NCBI RefSeq assembly: GCF_009371985.2
Contig: NZ_VIKU02000002.1
Span: forward strand, 434,001 to 498,000
Direction: 5' to 3'
DNA from: Pelagihabitans pacificus
GTDB lineage: Bacteria > Bacteroidota > Bacteroidia > Flavobacteriales > Flavobacteriaceae
DNA: 64,000 bases
Shown here piece by piece: positions 45,515 through 54,630 of the stretch (the first letter of the stretch is position 1; every line of letters begins with the position of its first letter). The position numbers and the translations under genes are program-made. The notes under the pieces were generated by a model. The model was not told the DNA's origin. It was given only the letters and a program-made list of their open reading frames with translations, and ran no database searches.

Positions 45515-46420
45515 TTAAACCCCCTCCTCCATCAACTTTTGATCCAAGAATTTCTTTGCGCGGGGTATGTCCTCTTCTTCCAAGTGTTCAATAATAATGG
45601 GCAGATTGGGATGTGCCTTCGCCAGTCGTCTAAGATATAGGTTGTAGTTAAGGTCTCCAAGCCCAGGAGCTGGTAGCTCTATTTTACCGACCCCTCGTAA
45701 AGAGTGCCCCTCGGTAGCAGTTACTTCGGTAAGCTGTACACCCTTGTCTTCCTGAACCAATTTGACATCCTTTGCATGTGCAAAAACTATTTTGTCGCTC
45801 AGCGCATCGAATATTCTGTTCAAAGTACCATCGATATCCCCAATATTATGTTCTTCAAAATAGTTCGTTGGATCCATTGCCAATTTCAAGTGTGGGTCAT
45901 CGATATCGGCGAACAGGCGCAAGCTCTCCTCGATAGACCCTATCACATTATTTACGTAAGTTTCTACAACAAAGGTGACCCCATGATCTCTGGAAAAATC
46001 CACCAGTTCTTTGATAATGTCCCTACATTCCTCGTACCCTTGCTCCGTTTTGTTTTTTGGATGGTGAATCCAATCGCTGTCCGGATGAAATGTCCCAGTT
46101 TCGCTTGGCACGTAGGGTGAACCCAAATCATGGGCATGTTCAATAATTTTTTTAAGACGATCCAAATTGGCTTTGCGGCGCCCAGGAATGGGATCGGTAA
46201 GATTTGTATAGCTGGAGATACAGGAAATTGGTAAGTTGTAGCGCCTAAAGGTGTCCCTTATCTTGATACATTTTTCCTTGGTAATGTTTTCCGTGGAAAG
46301 ATCCATGTCTTTGAAGGTAAGGTCTAATTGAACCGTATTGAAACCCAAATCCCTGATTCGTTTAGCGGTCTCTTCCAAACCATATGGAAAGTATCCCGTA
46401 AATATGCCTACTTGTAACAT
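45515..46420 (-). CDS. AP2Ec-fold sugar-phosphate isomerase/epimerase-like protein
   Basis: 301 aa from the ATG at 46420; a longer upstream frame overlaps the preceding gene and adds residues unlike the family. No signal peptide. TIM barrel with likely metal ligands in FVVETYVN, LAMDPTNY, VFAHAKDV and PIIIEHLEEED. It follows a Gfo/Idh gene by 23 nt, the usual pairing in inositol- or keto-sugar-type catabolism. It may isomerise or dehydrate the oxidised product of its neighbour. Confidence 0.88.
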   Translation of the reverse strand: MLQVGIFTGYFPYGLEETAKRIRDLGFNTVQLDLTFKDMDLSTENITKEKCIKIRDTFRRYNLPISCISSYTNLTDPIPGRRKANLDRLKKIIEHAHDLGSPYVPSETGTFHPDSDWIHHPKNKTEQGYEECRDIIKELVDFSRDHGVTFVVETYVNNVIGSIEESLRLFADIDDPHLKLAMDPTNYFEEHNIGDIDGTLNRIFDALSDKIVFAHAKDVKLVQEDKGVQLTEVTATEGHSLRGVGKIELPAPGLGDLNYNLYLRRLAKAHPNLPIIIEHLEEEDIPRAKKFLDQKLMEEGV

Positions 46421-46443
46421 AGTGCTGTATATTGGTTCTTCTT

Positions 46444-47550
46444 TTAGTTGACAATCTCTTCTATGGCTACCGCCCGCTTTTCCCTTGCCGAACGGTAACA
46501 AGCATCTACAAGGGCCATGGTCAACAAGTTGTCTACCCCACTAATTTCGGGCTCTGTTCCATTTTCCAAGGCCACAAGGAGCTGTGCCATGGTTCCAACA
46601 AACGCATCGGGGAACCAAACCTCGTTCCATTTAGGTTGTTTCCATTCCTTTCCGATGCCTGTACTGGTAAATTCGAGTGTACTGGGGGTAGGTTCGGGGT
46701 AGCTAGGCCAACCGATTGTTCCCTTTGCCATACCCTCTAAACCCTCTATTCGATATTTGATATAAATATCATCGGCCGCACCTTCCCTTGCCGGGCCGGT
46801 CCATACATCGTCACAGGAAAATGCCCGTAGTCCGTTTTCGTATTCAAGGATGTACATACAGATACCATCGTCATGACGGAAACTTGTACGGGGATCGGGC
46901 CTTACACTGGCATAGACCGATTTTGGATCTCCGAACCAATAGCGAAAGGTATCCAAGTGGTGTATACTCATATTTCGTAAGGTCAAATACCCAAGGCTTT
47001 CGTGCCATGGCAACCAATGGGGTATGGCCCGCATGTCGATGGTGGCCAGTACCGGGCCGCCTAAATACCCTTTTTCCAAAATAGATTTACACGCCCTAAT
47101 CGATTGGTCGTATCGCATATTCTGGTTGACGGCCAGGACAATACCTGCATCTTGACATAATCGCACGATCGTCTTCGCATCCTCATACGTATCCGCTATC
47201 GGTTTTTGGGCTAAAATTCCCTTAATGGTCGTTCCCCGTTTCACTACCTGTTCAATGATGGCTTTTTGCGCATTGGGTGGTACCGCAATATCCAACACCT
47301 CTACTTTTGGATTGTTCAAAAGGTCTTCCAACGTTTCGTGAACGCTGGGAATGTCATGTCTTTCCGACACTTCCCGGGCTCTTGATGGCGTGCGGGAATA
47401 GATGGCGACAGGATTGAAATCGGCTTTTTTGTAGGCCACCAAATGGCAGTCGGCCATAATAAAACCCGCGCCGATACATCCGATACCGATCGATCTGTTA
47501 TCGGGCATCCGGGGCAGATAGTCGAGCGGTGTAACGCTATTCTCCTTCAA
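46444..47550 (-). CDS. Cytoplasmic Gfo/Idh/MocA-family dehydrogenase
   Basis: 368 aa. Rossmann motif [14 protein letters not shown], catalytic lysine in LAQKPIAD, and a C-terminal beta-sheet domain with ISHH-like [15 protein letters not shown], whose histidine lies in the usual active-site position. The start at 47550 overlaps the PhyH stop by 14 nt and keeps the PLDYLPRMP lead that is usual for this subgroup; M15 at 47508 is an alternative. Middle gene of the PhyH-Gfo/Idh-AP2Ec operon. Confidence 0.9.
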   Translation of the reverse strand: MKENSVTPLDYLPRMPDNRSIGIGCIGAGFIMADCHLVAYKKADFNPVAIYSRTPSRAREVSERHDIPSVHETLEDLLNNPKVEVLDIAVPPNAQKAIIEQVVKRGTTIKGILAQKPIADTYEDAKTIVRLCQDAGIVLAVNQNMRYDQSIRACKSILEKGYLGGPVLATIDMRAIPHWLPWHESLGYLTLRNMSIHHLDTFRYWFGDPKSVYASVRPDPRTSFRHDDGICMYILEYENGLRAFSCDDVWTGPAREGAADDIYIKYRIEGLEGMAKGTIGWPSYPEPTPSTLEFTSTGIGKEWKQPKWNEVWFPDAFVGTMAQLLVALENGTEPEISGVDNLLTMALVDACYRSAREKRAVAIEEIVN

Positions 47551-48385
47551 GCTTATTTTCTTTAGTCTTTAATTGTTCCTTGGTTTTGTCAGAATCGGGT
47601 GATACCCAATCAACCGGATTATCTTGATTTGACCCGTCGAATTTGAAATTCTTGATTGCTTCCCTGTTTACTATCTTTAATGGGGTATAACTAGCGTGTT
47701 GCCCTTTTTTGTAAGGATTGTTCCTGGCCGAATTATAACAGCAAATTAAAGACCATCTAGAGAAATCGGAGCGATTCTGGTCCGATCGGTGCAAAATGTT
47801 GCAATCAAAGAACATCGCATCGCCCGGTTCCATCTCACAGTATACCAATGGAAATCGTTCCATTGCCGCATTTACACGTTCCATATCGGCCCCGGCTTGA
47901 TCGCCCGTAAGGGAATGGTCTACCCTTCCCATCGCATGTGACCCCTTTAGGACCTGCAAACAACCATTCTCCCGAGTTGCCCTATCCACCGCAATGGTAA
48001 CGCTTGTTAGCAGCGGTTCTAACAGTCCAAAGTTGTACCAATAGCCATAGTCTTGGTGCCAAGTCCATGCTCCACCTACTTTGGCATCTTTCAAGATCAT
48101 TTTTGAATGATAGTGGTATACCTCGCCACCGAGTAAGTCTTCGGCAGCTTTGACAATTCGCTCGTTTCGGGAAAACATTCCGTAGATGTTATTTCCGGGA
48201 TGGTTCCAAATCGATAATCGAACGGTGCCCCCTTCGCCATCGGCACGCCCATACGAGCGTTTGTCCAATTCCCGATCGGTCTGGGCTGTTTTTTTCAATA
48301 AATCTATTTCCTCGGTATCGAATAGATTCCTTAAAACTAAGAAACCATCTTTTTGATAGGTCTCAATTTGTTTTGAAGATAACAT
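47537..48385 (-). CDS. Phytanoyl-CoA dioxygenase (PhyH) family enzyme
   Basis: 282 aa, no signal peptide. N-terminal [19 protein letters not shown] is typical of PhyH. Iron ligands H-x-D in [12 protein letters not shown] and the distal His in [20 protein letters not shown], with the arginine for 2-oxoglutarate. First gene of a three-gene operon with Gfo/Idh and AP2Ec proteins; it may hydroxylate or demethylate the substrate before oxidation. Divergent from a sulfatase/Gfo/PhyH group. Confidence 0.92.
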   Translation of the reverse strand: MLSSKQIETYQKDGFLVLRNLFDTEEIDLLKKTAQTDRELDKRSYGRADGEGGTVRLSIWNHPGNNIYGMFSRNERIVKAAEDLLGGEVYHYHSKMILKDAKVGGAWTWHQDYGYWYNFGLLEPLLTSVTIAVDRATRENGCLQVLKGSHAMGRVDHSLTGDQAGADMERVNAAMERFPLVYCEMEPGDAMFFDCNILHRSDQNRSDFSRWSLICCYNSARNNPYKKGQHASYTPLKIVNREAIKNFKFDGSNQDNPVDWVSPDSDKTKEQLKTKENKLEGE

Positions 48386-48686
48386 GGATTTGAATTATGA
48401 CACTCCTTTACCATGCGCCCGAGCATTCCAGGCGATAGCAAGTGTTCGTCAATATACTTGTAAGGTACAACACTATATAACATCACACAATACCTTATTT
48501 GTCAAAAGGTTATCTAAAACCAACTCGTATCAAAGAGTAAAAAGGTATGGAAAATCGACTGTTTACGACAGTTTCCATTCCATAATATTTAGTACTTTCC
48601 TTTTCTAAAAAAATCCATAGGTGTTCAAACCATCGAATTGTAGAAAAATGATATGGCACTCGGAAACTTTACAAAGAAAGGCTACT
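48386..48686. promoter_or_regulatory. Divergent control region between PhyH operon and sulfatase operon
   Basis: 301 bp between divergent genes. No clear TAnnTTTG box. Near 48549-48586 an imperfect inverted repeat (GGAAAATCGACTGT..ACAGTTTCC) could be a protein-binding site. Confidence 0.35.
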
Positions 48687-50228
48687 ATGGGCCAAATTCG
48701 GTTCTTGGCAATCGCCTTTCTAGTGATGTTATTTTCTTGTCGCGACGAAAAACAGTCTGCAGTTATGAAACCGAATATCATTTTCATTTTTGCCGACGAC
48801 ATGACCTACTCCGCTATTCGTGCGTTGGGCAACCAGGAAATACAAACCCCTAATCTCGACCACCTGGTCGCCAAGGGCACTACCTTTACAAATGCCTACA
48901 ACATGGGGGCCTGGAACGGGGCGGTCTGTGTAGCCTCTAGGGCTATGATCATTTCGGGGAGAAGTGTATGGGATGCATATGACCTAAAAGATCAATGGAA
49001 ACAAGGCGAGGCGTTTGATAAGACCTGGGGACGACTCATGGCGAAAGCTGGTTACGAAACCTATATGACTGGAAAATGGCATGTAGATGCACCTGCCGAC
49101 AGCGTTTTTCAGCACGTGGTGCATGTACGTCCAGGAATGCCCGGTGATGCGTGGATCAATGCCGGGAAAGGGGCCAACTTCCAAGTAGATGACGGTACCG
49201 CCCTTCCGGTCGGTTACAATCGACCCTTGAACGAAAACGATTCGACCTGGTCTCCTACCGACCCAAAATTTGGAGGCTTTTGGGAAGGAGGTACGCATTG
49301 GAGCGAAGTGGTAAAGGATGATGCCCTGAGTTTTATCGAGAACGCCGATAAAAGTAATCGTCCATTCTTTATGTACCTGGCATTCAATGCGCCGCACGAC
49401 CCACGACAGGCTCCTCAGGAATATCTCGATCTATATCAATTGGAAGGAATCCCGGTTCCCAAAAGTTTCCTACCTGAGTATCCCTTCAAAGACAGTATTG
49501 GAAACGGAAGGGATTTGAGGGACGAGGCATTGGCCCCTTTCCCACGCACCGAATATGCCATCAAAACCCATACAAGGGAATACTATGCCCTGATAAGCCA
49601 TTTGGATGCCCAAATCGGACAAATACTCAATGAATTGGAAGCTTCAGGCAACAAAGACAATACCTACATTATCTTCACGGCGGACCATGGACTCGCCATG
49701 GGGCACCACGGTCTCATGGGAAAGCAAACACAATTCGACCATAGCATTCGGGCACCCTTTATTATTTGTGGTCCCGATATTCCAAAAGGTCAAAAAATTA
49801 ATGCCGATATCTACCTTCAGGATGCGATGGCCACCAGTTTGGAATTGGCAGGAATTGAAAAACCGGAGTATGTCTTTTTTAGCAGTATCGTCGATTTAGC
49901 AAACCAATCGAGGCAACAAAGCCATTACGATGGTATCTATGGTGCTTACATGAATTTACAGCGTATGGTCCGGAAAGATGGTTTTAAGCTCATAGTATAT
50001 CCCAAATTGGACAAAGTATTGCTATTCGATATGGAAAATGACCCTCAGGAAATGAACGACCTTGCCCATGATCCCGAACACCAATCGGACATTAAAGCAC
50101 TGTTCGAAGCGCTGTTGCAAAAGCAAAAAGAGTTGAATGATCCGTTGGATCTCTCGCATATTTACCAACAAACCATCCTTCAGCGAGATAGCGCTGGGCA
50201 GCTTGACAAGATATCATTAAAACCGTAA
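48687..50228 (+). CDS. Family S1 sulfatase lipoprotein
   Basis: 513 aa from the ATG at 48687, which places the lipobox VMLFSC at Cys18; ATGs further upstream (48621, 48648) would bury it. The signature is C-V-A-S-R at 81-85, cysteine type but with Ala in the usual Pro place. FADDMTY (35-41) and FTADHGLAMGHHGLMGKQ complete the metal site. The choline-sulfatase/N-sulfatase-like short C-terminus is present. It stands before a Tat-type Gfo/Idh and a PhyH gene and probably releases sulfate from the sugar they then handle. Confidence 0.91.
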   Translation: MGQIRFLAIAFLVMLFSCRDEKQSAVMKPNIIFIFADDMTYSAIRALGNQEIQTPNLDHLVAKGTTFTNAYNMGAWNGAVCVASRAMIISGRSVWDAYDLKDQWKQGEAFDKTWGRLMAKAGYETYMTGKWHVDAPADSVFQHVVHVRPGMPGDAWINAGKGANFQVDDGTALPVGYNRPLNENDSTWSPTDPKFGGFWEGGTHWSEVVKDDALSFIENADKSNRPFFMYLAFNAPHDPRQAPQEYLDLYQLEGIPVPKSFLPEYPFKDSIGNGRDLRDEALAPFPRTEYAIKTHTREYYALISHLDAQIGQILNELEASGNKDNTYIIFTADHGLAMGHHGLMGKQTQFDHSIRAPFIICGPDIPKGQKINADIYLQDAMATSLELAGIEKPEYVFFSSIVDLANQSRQQSHYDGIYGAYMNLQRMVRKDGFKLIVYPKLDKVLLFDMENDPQEMNDLAHDPEHQSDIKALFEALLQKQKELNDPLDLSHIYQQTILQRDSAGQLDKISLKP

Positions 50229-50254
50229 CTTGTAGGATACAAATAACAGCCGCT

Positions 50255-51571
50255 ATGTCCTCATCAAAAAAGAAACAACGACCTCCTACATCTATTAATC
50301 GTAGAAGATTTCTACAAAAAACGGCCCTTGCCGCCGGGGCAATTACCATTATTCCCAGACATGTCTTGGGGCGTGGGTTTACCGCACCCAATGACAAGAT
50401 ACATCTCGGGTTCATCGGCTTGGGACGACAGAGCAACGGACTCGCCAAACGATTCGTATCGAGTACCGAAGCACAAATCATCGCCGGAAGTGATGTATGG
50501 ACCACCAAAATGGACTGGTTCCAAAAACATGTATCCAAATTATCCGCTGACCAGCGCAAGGTGGAAAAATTCGATGGTTTTCAGCTTTATGGTGACTATA
50601 AGGAATTATTGGAAAATTCCGAGGTCGATGCAGTGGTGATTGCGACGCCGGACCATTGGCATGCCCTGATGGCCATCGATGCCCTAAAAGCGGGAAAGGA
50701 CGTTTTCCTAGAAAAACCCTTGACCCATCGAATTGCAGAAGGCATCGAACTGGTGAATACGGTTGAAGGTACAGGTAAGATATTACAGACCGGAAGTATG
50801 CAACGTTCCAACGAAAATTTCAGAAAAGCCTGTGAGCTGGTCCGTAATGGTTATTTGGGAGAAATTTCAAAAGTATTGGTGAATGTGGGAGACCCTGCTA
50901 TCGATTATGATTTAAAGGCGGAAGCCCTTCCAAAAGAAGTCGACTGGAACAAATGGTGTGGCCCCGCTCCGCTATTGGCCTACAATCACCGGTTGGCACC
51001 CTCGACTAACGAGGTCGATTTTTGGCCCGACTGGCGCAAATATAAGGAAACCGGGGGCGGTATTTTATGTGATTGGGGCGCGCATATGTTCGATATTGCC
51101 CAGTGGGCCTTGGACATGGATCGATCGGGACCTATTCGATACCTACCCCCGCAAGACCGTTCCGCTGTCCGTGGTCTGCGGATGTTTTACGATAACGGTA
51201 TCGAGATGGTACATGAAGATTTCGGTCGGGGTTGGGGAGTGCGTTTTATAGGATCCGAAGGTACCTTGGACATCAGCCGAAGTTATTTTGAGACAAGCCC
51301 GGAGTCGATACGCACAGCGGAACTAAAGGATTCCGATATCCGATTGTACAACTCAAATGGCAACCATTACCAAGATTGGTTGGATGCCATTAAGAACAAC
51401 ACCTCCCCTTTGTGTGATGTGGAAACCGGCCATCGATCGGCGAGTATTTGCAATATTGCCAACATTGCCTACCAACTGGGAGAGGATCTTGAATGGGATC
51501 CGGTAGAACAACATTTCAAAGGCAATGCAGCAGCCAATGCCCTTAGGCACCGACAGAATAGAATATTCTAA
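50255..51571 (+). CDS. Tat-exported Gfo/Idh/MocA-family oxidoreductase
   Basis: 438 aa. Twin-arginine signal INRRRFLQKTALAAGAITI, then DKIHLGFIGLGRQSNG as nucleotide-binding loop and VFLEKPLTH with the EKP lysine. ICDWGAHMFDIAQWALDMD is the conserved helix of the substrate domain. It follows the sulfatase by 26 nt. Like its parallel at 43839 it probably holds NAD(P) and acts on sugars in the periplasm. Confidence 0.92.
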   Translation: MSSSKKKQRPPTSINRRRFLQKTALAAGAITIIPRHVLGRGFTAPNDKIHLGFIGLGRQSNGLAKRFVSSTEAQIIAGSDVWTTKMDWFQKHVSKLSADQRKVEKFDGFQLYGDYKELLENSEVDAVVIATPDHWHALMAIDALKAGKDVFLEKPLTHRIAEGIELVNTVEGTGKILQTGSMQRSNENFRKACELVRNGYLGEISKVLVNVGDPAIDYDLKAEALPKEVDWNKWCGPAPLLAYNHRLAPSTNEVDFWPDWRKYKETGGGILCDWGAHMFDIAQWALDMDRSGPIRYLPPQDRSAVRGLRMFYDNGIEMVHEDFGRGWGVRFIGSEGTLDISRSYFETSPESIRTAELKDSDIRLYNSNGNHYQDWLDAIKNNTSPLCDVETGHRSASICNIANIAYQLGEDLEWDPVEQHFKGNAAANALRHRQNRIF

Positions 51572-51664
51572 GAATATAGAACAGCAAATCCCAACAACGG
51601 AAGTTGGTTAAAATTTCAAAAAGACAAAATCCATTGCACTTTTGAAATAAAACTTGAAAAAAGG

Positions 51665-52540
51665 ATGGTAAAAGACTTGGCAACGTATCATGGGTTATGT
51701 TCCGATTTATTCGAGTGGCCCGAAACCCCGGCGGATTGGAATCAATATCGGCTTAGCGAGGAACAGGTAGCCCATTTTCATGAGTATGGTTATGTTTCGG
51801 GCATCAAACTACTCAATGAAGAACAGATCGAAGTACTTCGGAAAGACTTGGAAGCCGTGATGGACCCAAAACATCCGGCACATCACCTGTTTTACGAATA
51901 CCATAGCAATGAATCGGAAGACTCCGATTCGGTCTTGTTCCATTCCCTGGGACACTGGCGCATCACCGAGGGTTTTCACGATGTGCTTTGGAATCCCGCT
52001 TTTGTGATGGCCGCCCACCAGTTGTTGGAAGACAAACCGGTTCGTTTCTGGCACGACCAGCTTTTCTGCAAACCGGCCAAACATGGAGGGGTCGTAGCCT
52101 GGCATCAAGACTATTCTTACTGGACACGGACCGTGGCCATGCAACATTTGACCTGTTGGACCGGACTTGACGATGCCACCGTCGAGAATGGATGCCTACA
52201 TTATATTCCGGGCAGCCATCGATGGGGTCTATTGGATGCCCCTTCCCTAGCAGGGGATATGAACGGATTAATGGAATACCTTACCGAAGAACAAAAAGCA
52301 GCATTTAAACCGGTGGCCATCGAATTGAAAAAAGGGCATGCCTCCTTTCACCATCCATTGTTGGTGCACGGCTCGTATGAAAACAAATCCGAACTACGCA
52401 GAAGGGCCTTTGTACTGAACGTATTTGCGGATGGCACGGTCAGCAATACAAATGAGGAGTTGCTGAAAGGTGTGCCACCAATTCCCAAAGGCGGGAAAAT
52501 GGGGGGAAAATTTTTCCCCTTGTTGTTTGAGGGAAATTAA
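51665..52540 (+). CDS. Phytanoyl-CoA dioxygenase (PhyH) family enzyme
   Basis: 291 aa. QVAHFHEYGYVSGIKLLNEEQIE is the family N-terminus; iron ligands in VAWHQDYSYWTRT and the distal His in HHPLLVHGSYENKSELRRRAFV. ENGCLHYIPGSHRWG is the usual strand before the distal site. Third PhyH of the window; preceded by the Tat Gfo/Idh gene (93 nt) and followed by a DUF763 gene (32 nt). Substrate unknown. Confidence 0.93.
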   Translation: MVKDLATYHGLCSDLFEWPETPADWNQYRLSEEQVAHFHEYGYVSGIKLLNEEQIEVLRKDLEAVMDPKHPAHHLFYEYHSNESEDSDSVLFHSLGHWRITEGFHDVLWNPAFVMAAHQLLEDKPVRFWHDQLFCKPAKHGGVVAWHQDYSYWTRTVAMQHLTCWTGLDDATVENGCLHYIPGSHRWGLLDAPSLAGDMNGLMEYLTEEQKAAFKPVAIELKKGHASFHHPLLVHGSYENKSELRRRAFVLNVFADGTVSNTNEELLKGVPPIPKGGKMGGKFFPLLFEGN

Positions 52541-52572
52541 TTCACAACACACGATAATCGCAAAGGGTAAGA

Positions 52573-53790
52573 ATGAAACGTTCGGGCACTGCAGATCTGG
52601 CATTATATGGTGGAGGTATTCCCCCGTGGCTCTTTCGTAGAATGAAGGAACTGACGCTACCAGTGGTAAAGGCCATCATCGCCCAAAAAGGAACCGATGA
52701 TTTCTTGGAACGCCTGTCGGACCCCTTTTGGTTCCAAAGTTTCGGGGCCGTTATCGGTATGGACTGGAATTCTTCTGGGGTGACCACCGCGGTGATGCGT
52801 GCCTTAAAACAAACGATCAATCCCCATTCCAAAGAGCTGGGACTGTATATCTGTGGCGGAAAGGGAACCGAATCTATCAAGACTCCCAACGAACTTTTGA
52901 CCGTGGGCGACCGAACGGGATTGAACGGACTGGCATTGGCCCGCGCAAGCAAGCTTAGTGCCAAAGTGGACAATACGGCCCTTCAAGACGGCTTTAGTCT
53001 GTATCTGCATAATTTTGTGGTAAGCGACACTGGAAAATGGACCGTTGTTCAACAGGGGATGCATCAATCCAACGGGAGGGCACGACGCTATCACTGGCAT
53101 TCCGAAAACTTGAAATCGTTCGTCGAAGAGCCACATGCCGCTGTTTGTGGCGAAAACCAGGGGGAAATTCTAAATCTCGTACATAAGGAAGCCCGAGCGA
53201 CACAAAGAGGTATTTTGAAGATAGCGGCAGAGCATCCTGATAAGCTACTGAAGGAGATTCCCCGTTTAATCGTACCTACCTATTGCGATGTAAAGCCAAA
53301 AGACATCGATTTAAAGCGATTGGGGAGTGTTTTATGGCTGGCACAGGAAAGCGAGACACAAAAATTTGATGATCTGTTGTTGCTAAAAGGCCTTGGCCCC
53401 AGAACGTTACAATCGCTAACGCTCGTCAGCGAAATCATTCATGGTACACCCTCCAGATTTTCAGATCCCGCCCGTTTTTCCTTTGCCCATGGTGGAAAAA
53501 ATGCCAAGCCCTTTGCGGTACCCACCAAAATCTACGACAAGACAATCTGCACGCTGAAAGAAGCTGTGGATAAATCACGAATAGGAAATAGCGATAAACT
53601 GAGGGCTATCGAAAAACTGACCAAAATTGCCCAAAGAGCGGAAGCCGGTTTTATGCCCAATGCCAGTTTTGATAAGGTCGTCGCCCACGAGAAGTCGAAG
53701 GCTGACGAATATGGGACCAAAGGTATGCCCTTGGCATCTAAAAAACCTAAAGATGAACAGTTGCGGCTGTTCGATAACCAATATGACTGA
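52573..53790 (+). CDS. DUF763 family protein with helix-hairpin-helix-like region and C-terminal QLRLF motif
   Basis: 405 aa, usual length. MKRSGTADLALYGGGIPPWL and FGAVIGMDWNSSGVTTAVMRALK are the DUF763 hallmarks, with QQGMHQSNGRARRYHWHSE in the middle. LLLLKGLGPRTLQSLTLVSE (about 273-292) looks like a helix-hairpin-helix DNA-binding unit. The last residues contain Q396-L-R-L-F400, which matches the QLxLF bacterial sliding-clamp-binding pentapeptide, at an exposed C-terminus. The function of the family is not established; these two features point to DNA metabolism. It is placed behind carbohydrate genes, possibly by chance. Confidence 0.88.
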   Translation: MKRSGTADLALYGGGIPPWLFRRMKELTLPVVKAIIAQKGTDDFLERLSDPFWFQSFGAVIGMDWNSSGVTTAVMRALKQTINPHSKELGLYICGGKGTESIKTPNELLTVGDRTGLNGLALARASKLSAKVDNTALQDGFSLYLHNFVVSDTGKWTVVQQGMHQSNGRARRYHWHSENLKSFVEEPHAAVCGENQGEILNLVHKEARATQRGILKIAAEHPDKLLKEIPRLIVPTYCDVKPKDIDLKRLGSVLWLAQESETQKFDDLLLLKGLGPRTLQSLTLVSEIIHGTPSRFSDPARFSFAHGGKNAKPFAVPTKIYDKTICTLKEAVDKSRIGNSDKLRAIEKLTKIAQRAEAGFMPNASFDKVVAHEKSKADEYGTKGMPLASKKPKDEQLRLFDNQYD

Positions 53791-53808
53791 AAAGTGCTAC
53801 TGGTGTCC

Positions 53809-54627
53809 CTATTCAATGACCAACTCGAACTCGTCCGCCTCCGAAATCAAAAAATATCCCAGGGGATAGTTGTCAAAATTAGTCGTATTGATCATATTGC
53901 CTCTGGTAGTGGCAGGAACTGACTGAAACGGACCACCGCCTTCCCCCGCCTGTTCGATTACCAGTTCAAAATAGGTATAGTATTGCGCACTGATCCCATA
54001 GGCTTTAATCGTAACGGTATCGCCCGGCTGTACATCGTCGGAATCGTAAAAAGAGGAAAACACAAAATCCTCGCCCTGGAAAAAACGATCCTCCAAAGGC
54101 CTGAAAATATCGAAACCGAAGTCGTAAAGATAGTAATCGTCCCGACTGCCATCGTCGGTGAACTCAACGATCACCTCGGTCTCATCCCCATCGAATAGGG
54201 TATTGGTGCCTTGCCGTACTTCGTTGATCGGGGCTACGGGAATAAAGGAAGTGACACCCCTATAGGTTTCGCTATCGTAGATGATAGTCAGTTCATATTC
54301 CGTATCAAAATTGCCCAACACAGCAGGGTTTTCCGGACGATAGTATTCCGTAGTCCCATCGTAAAGTAGCGGGTATTCGATGCCGCTTCCCAAATCGGTG
54401 ATAATTACCGTTGCGTCGTTAACCAAGGGAACCCCATCTTCAAAGAAGTCGGAAGAAAGGGTCAATCGTACGCCCCCTTCAAAGCGCAATGGGGTTTCTT
54501 GGGTAAACAGATTAAAATTGGCATCAATACTCAAACGAGGTTCCGAACTGGGTACCTCCACTTCGATGACGTCTTCACAACCGAGGTAAAAAAGAGCTAT
54601 CCCGACCAAAAAAATAAATCTCCGCAT
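53809..54627 (-). CDS. DUF4249 domain-containing lipoprotein
   Basis: 272 aa. Lipobox FYLGC (Cys17), then DVIEVEVPSSEPRLSIDANF, the usual DUF4249 beginning; mostly beta strands. Such proteins are encoded directly behind a TonB-dependent receptor, here with a 3-nt gap, and are thought to be its surface partner. They form a SusD-less alternative pair; ligand unknown. Confidence 0.93.
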   Translation of the reverse strand: MRRFIFLVGIALFYLGCEDVIEVEVPSSEPRLSIDANFNLFTQETPLRFEGGVRLTLSSDFFEDGVPLVNDATVIITDLGSGIEYPLLYDGTTEYYRPENPAVLGNFDTEYELTIIYDSETYRGVTSFIPVAPINEVRQGTNTLFDGDETEVIVEFTDDGSRDDYYLYDFGFDIFRPLEDRFFQGEDFVFSSFYDSDDVQPGDTVTIKAYGISAQYYTYFELVIEQAGEGGGPFQSVPATTRGNMINTTNFDNYPLGYFLISEADEFELVIE

Positions 54628-54630
54628 GGC

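Noticed and set aside
48384-48608. 74-codon plus-strand frame in the divergent gap
   Set aside because: No homology pattern; the gap is needed for two promoters.
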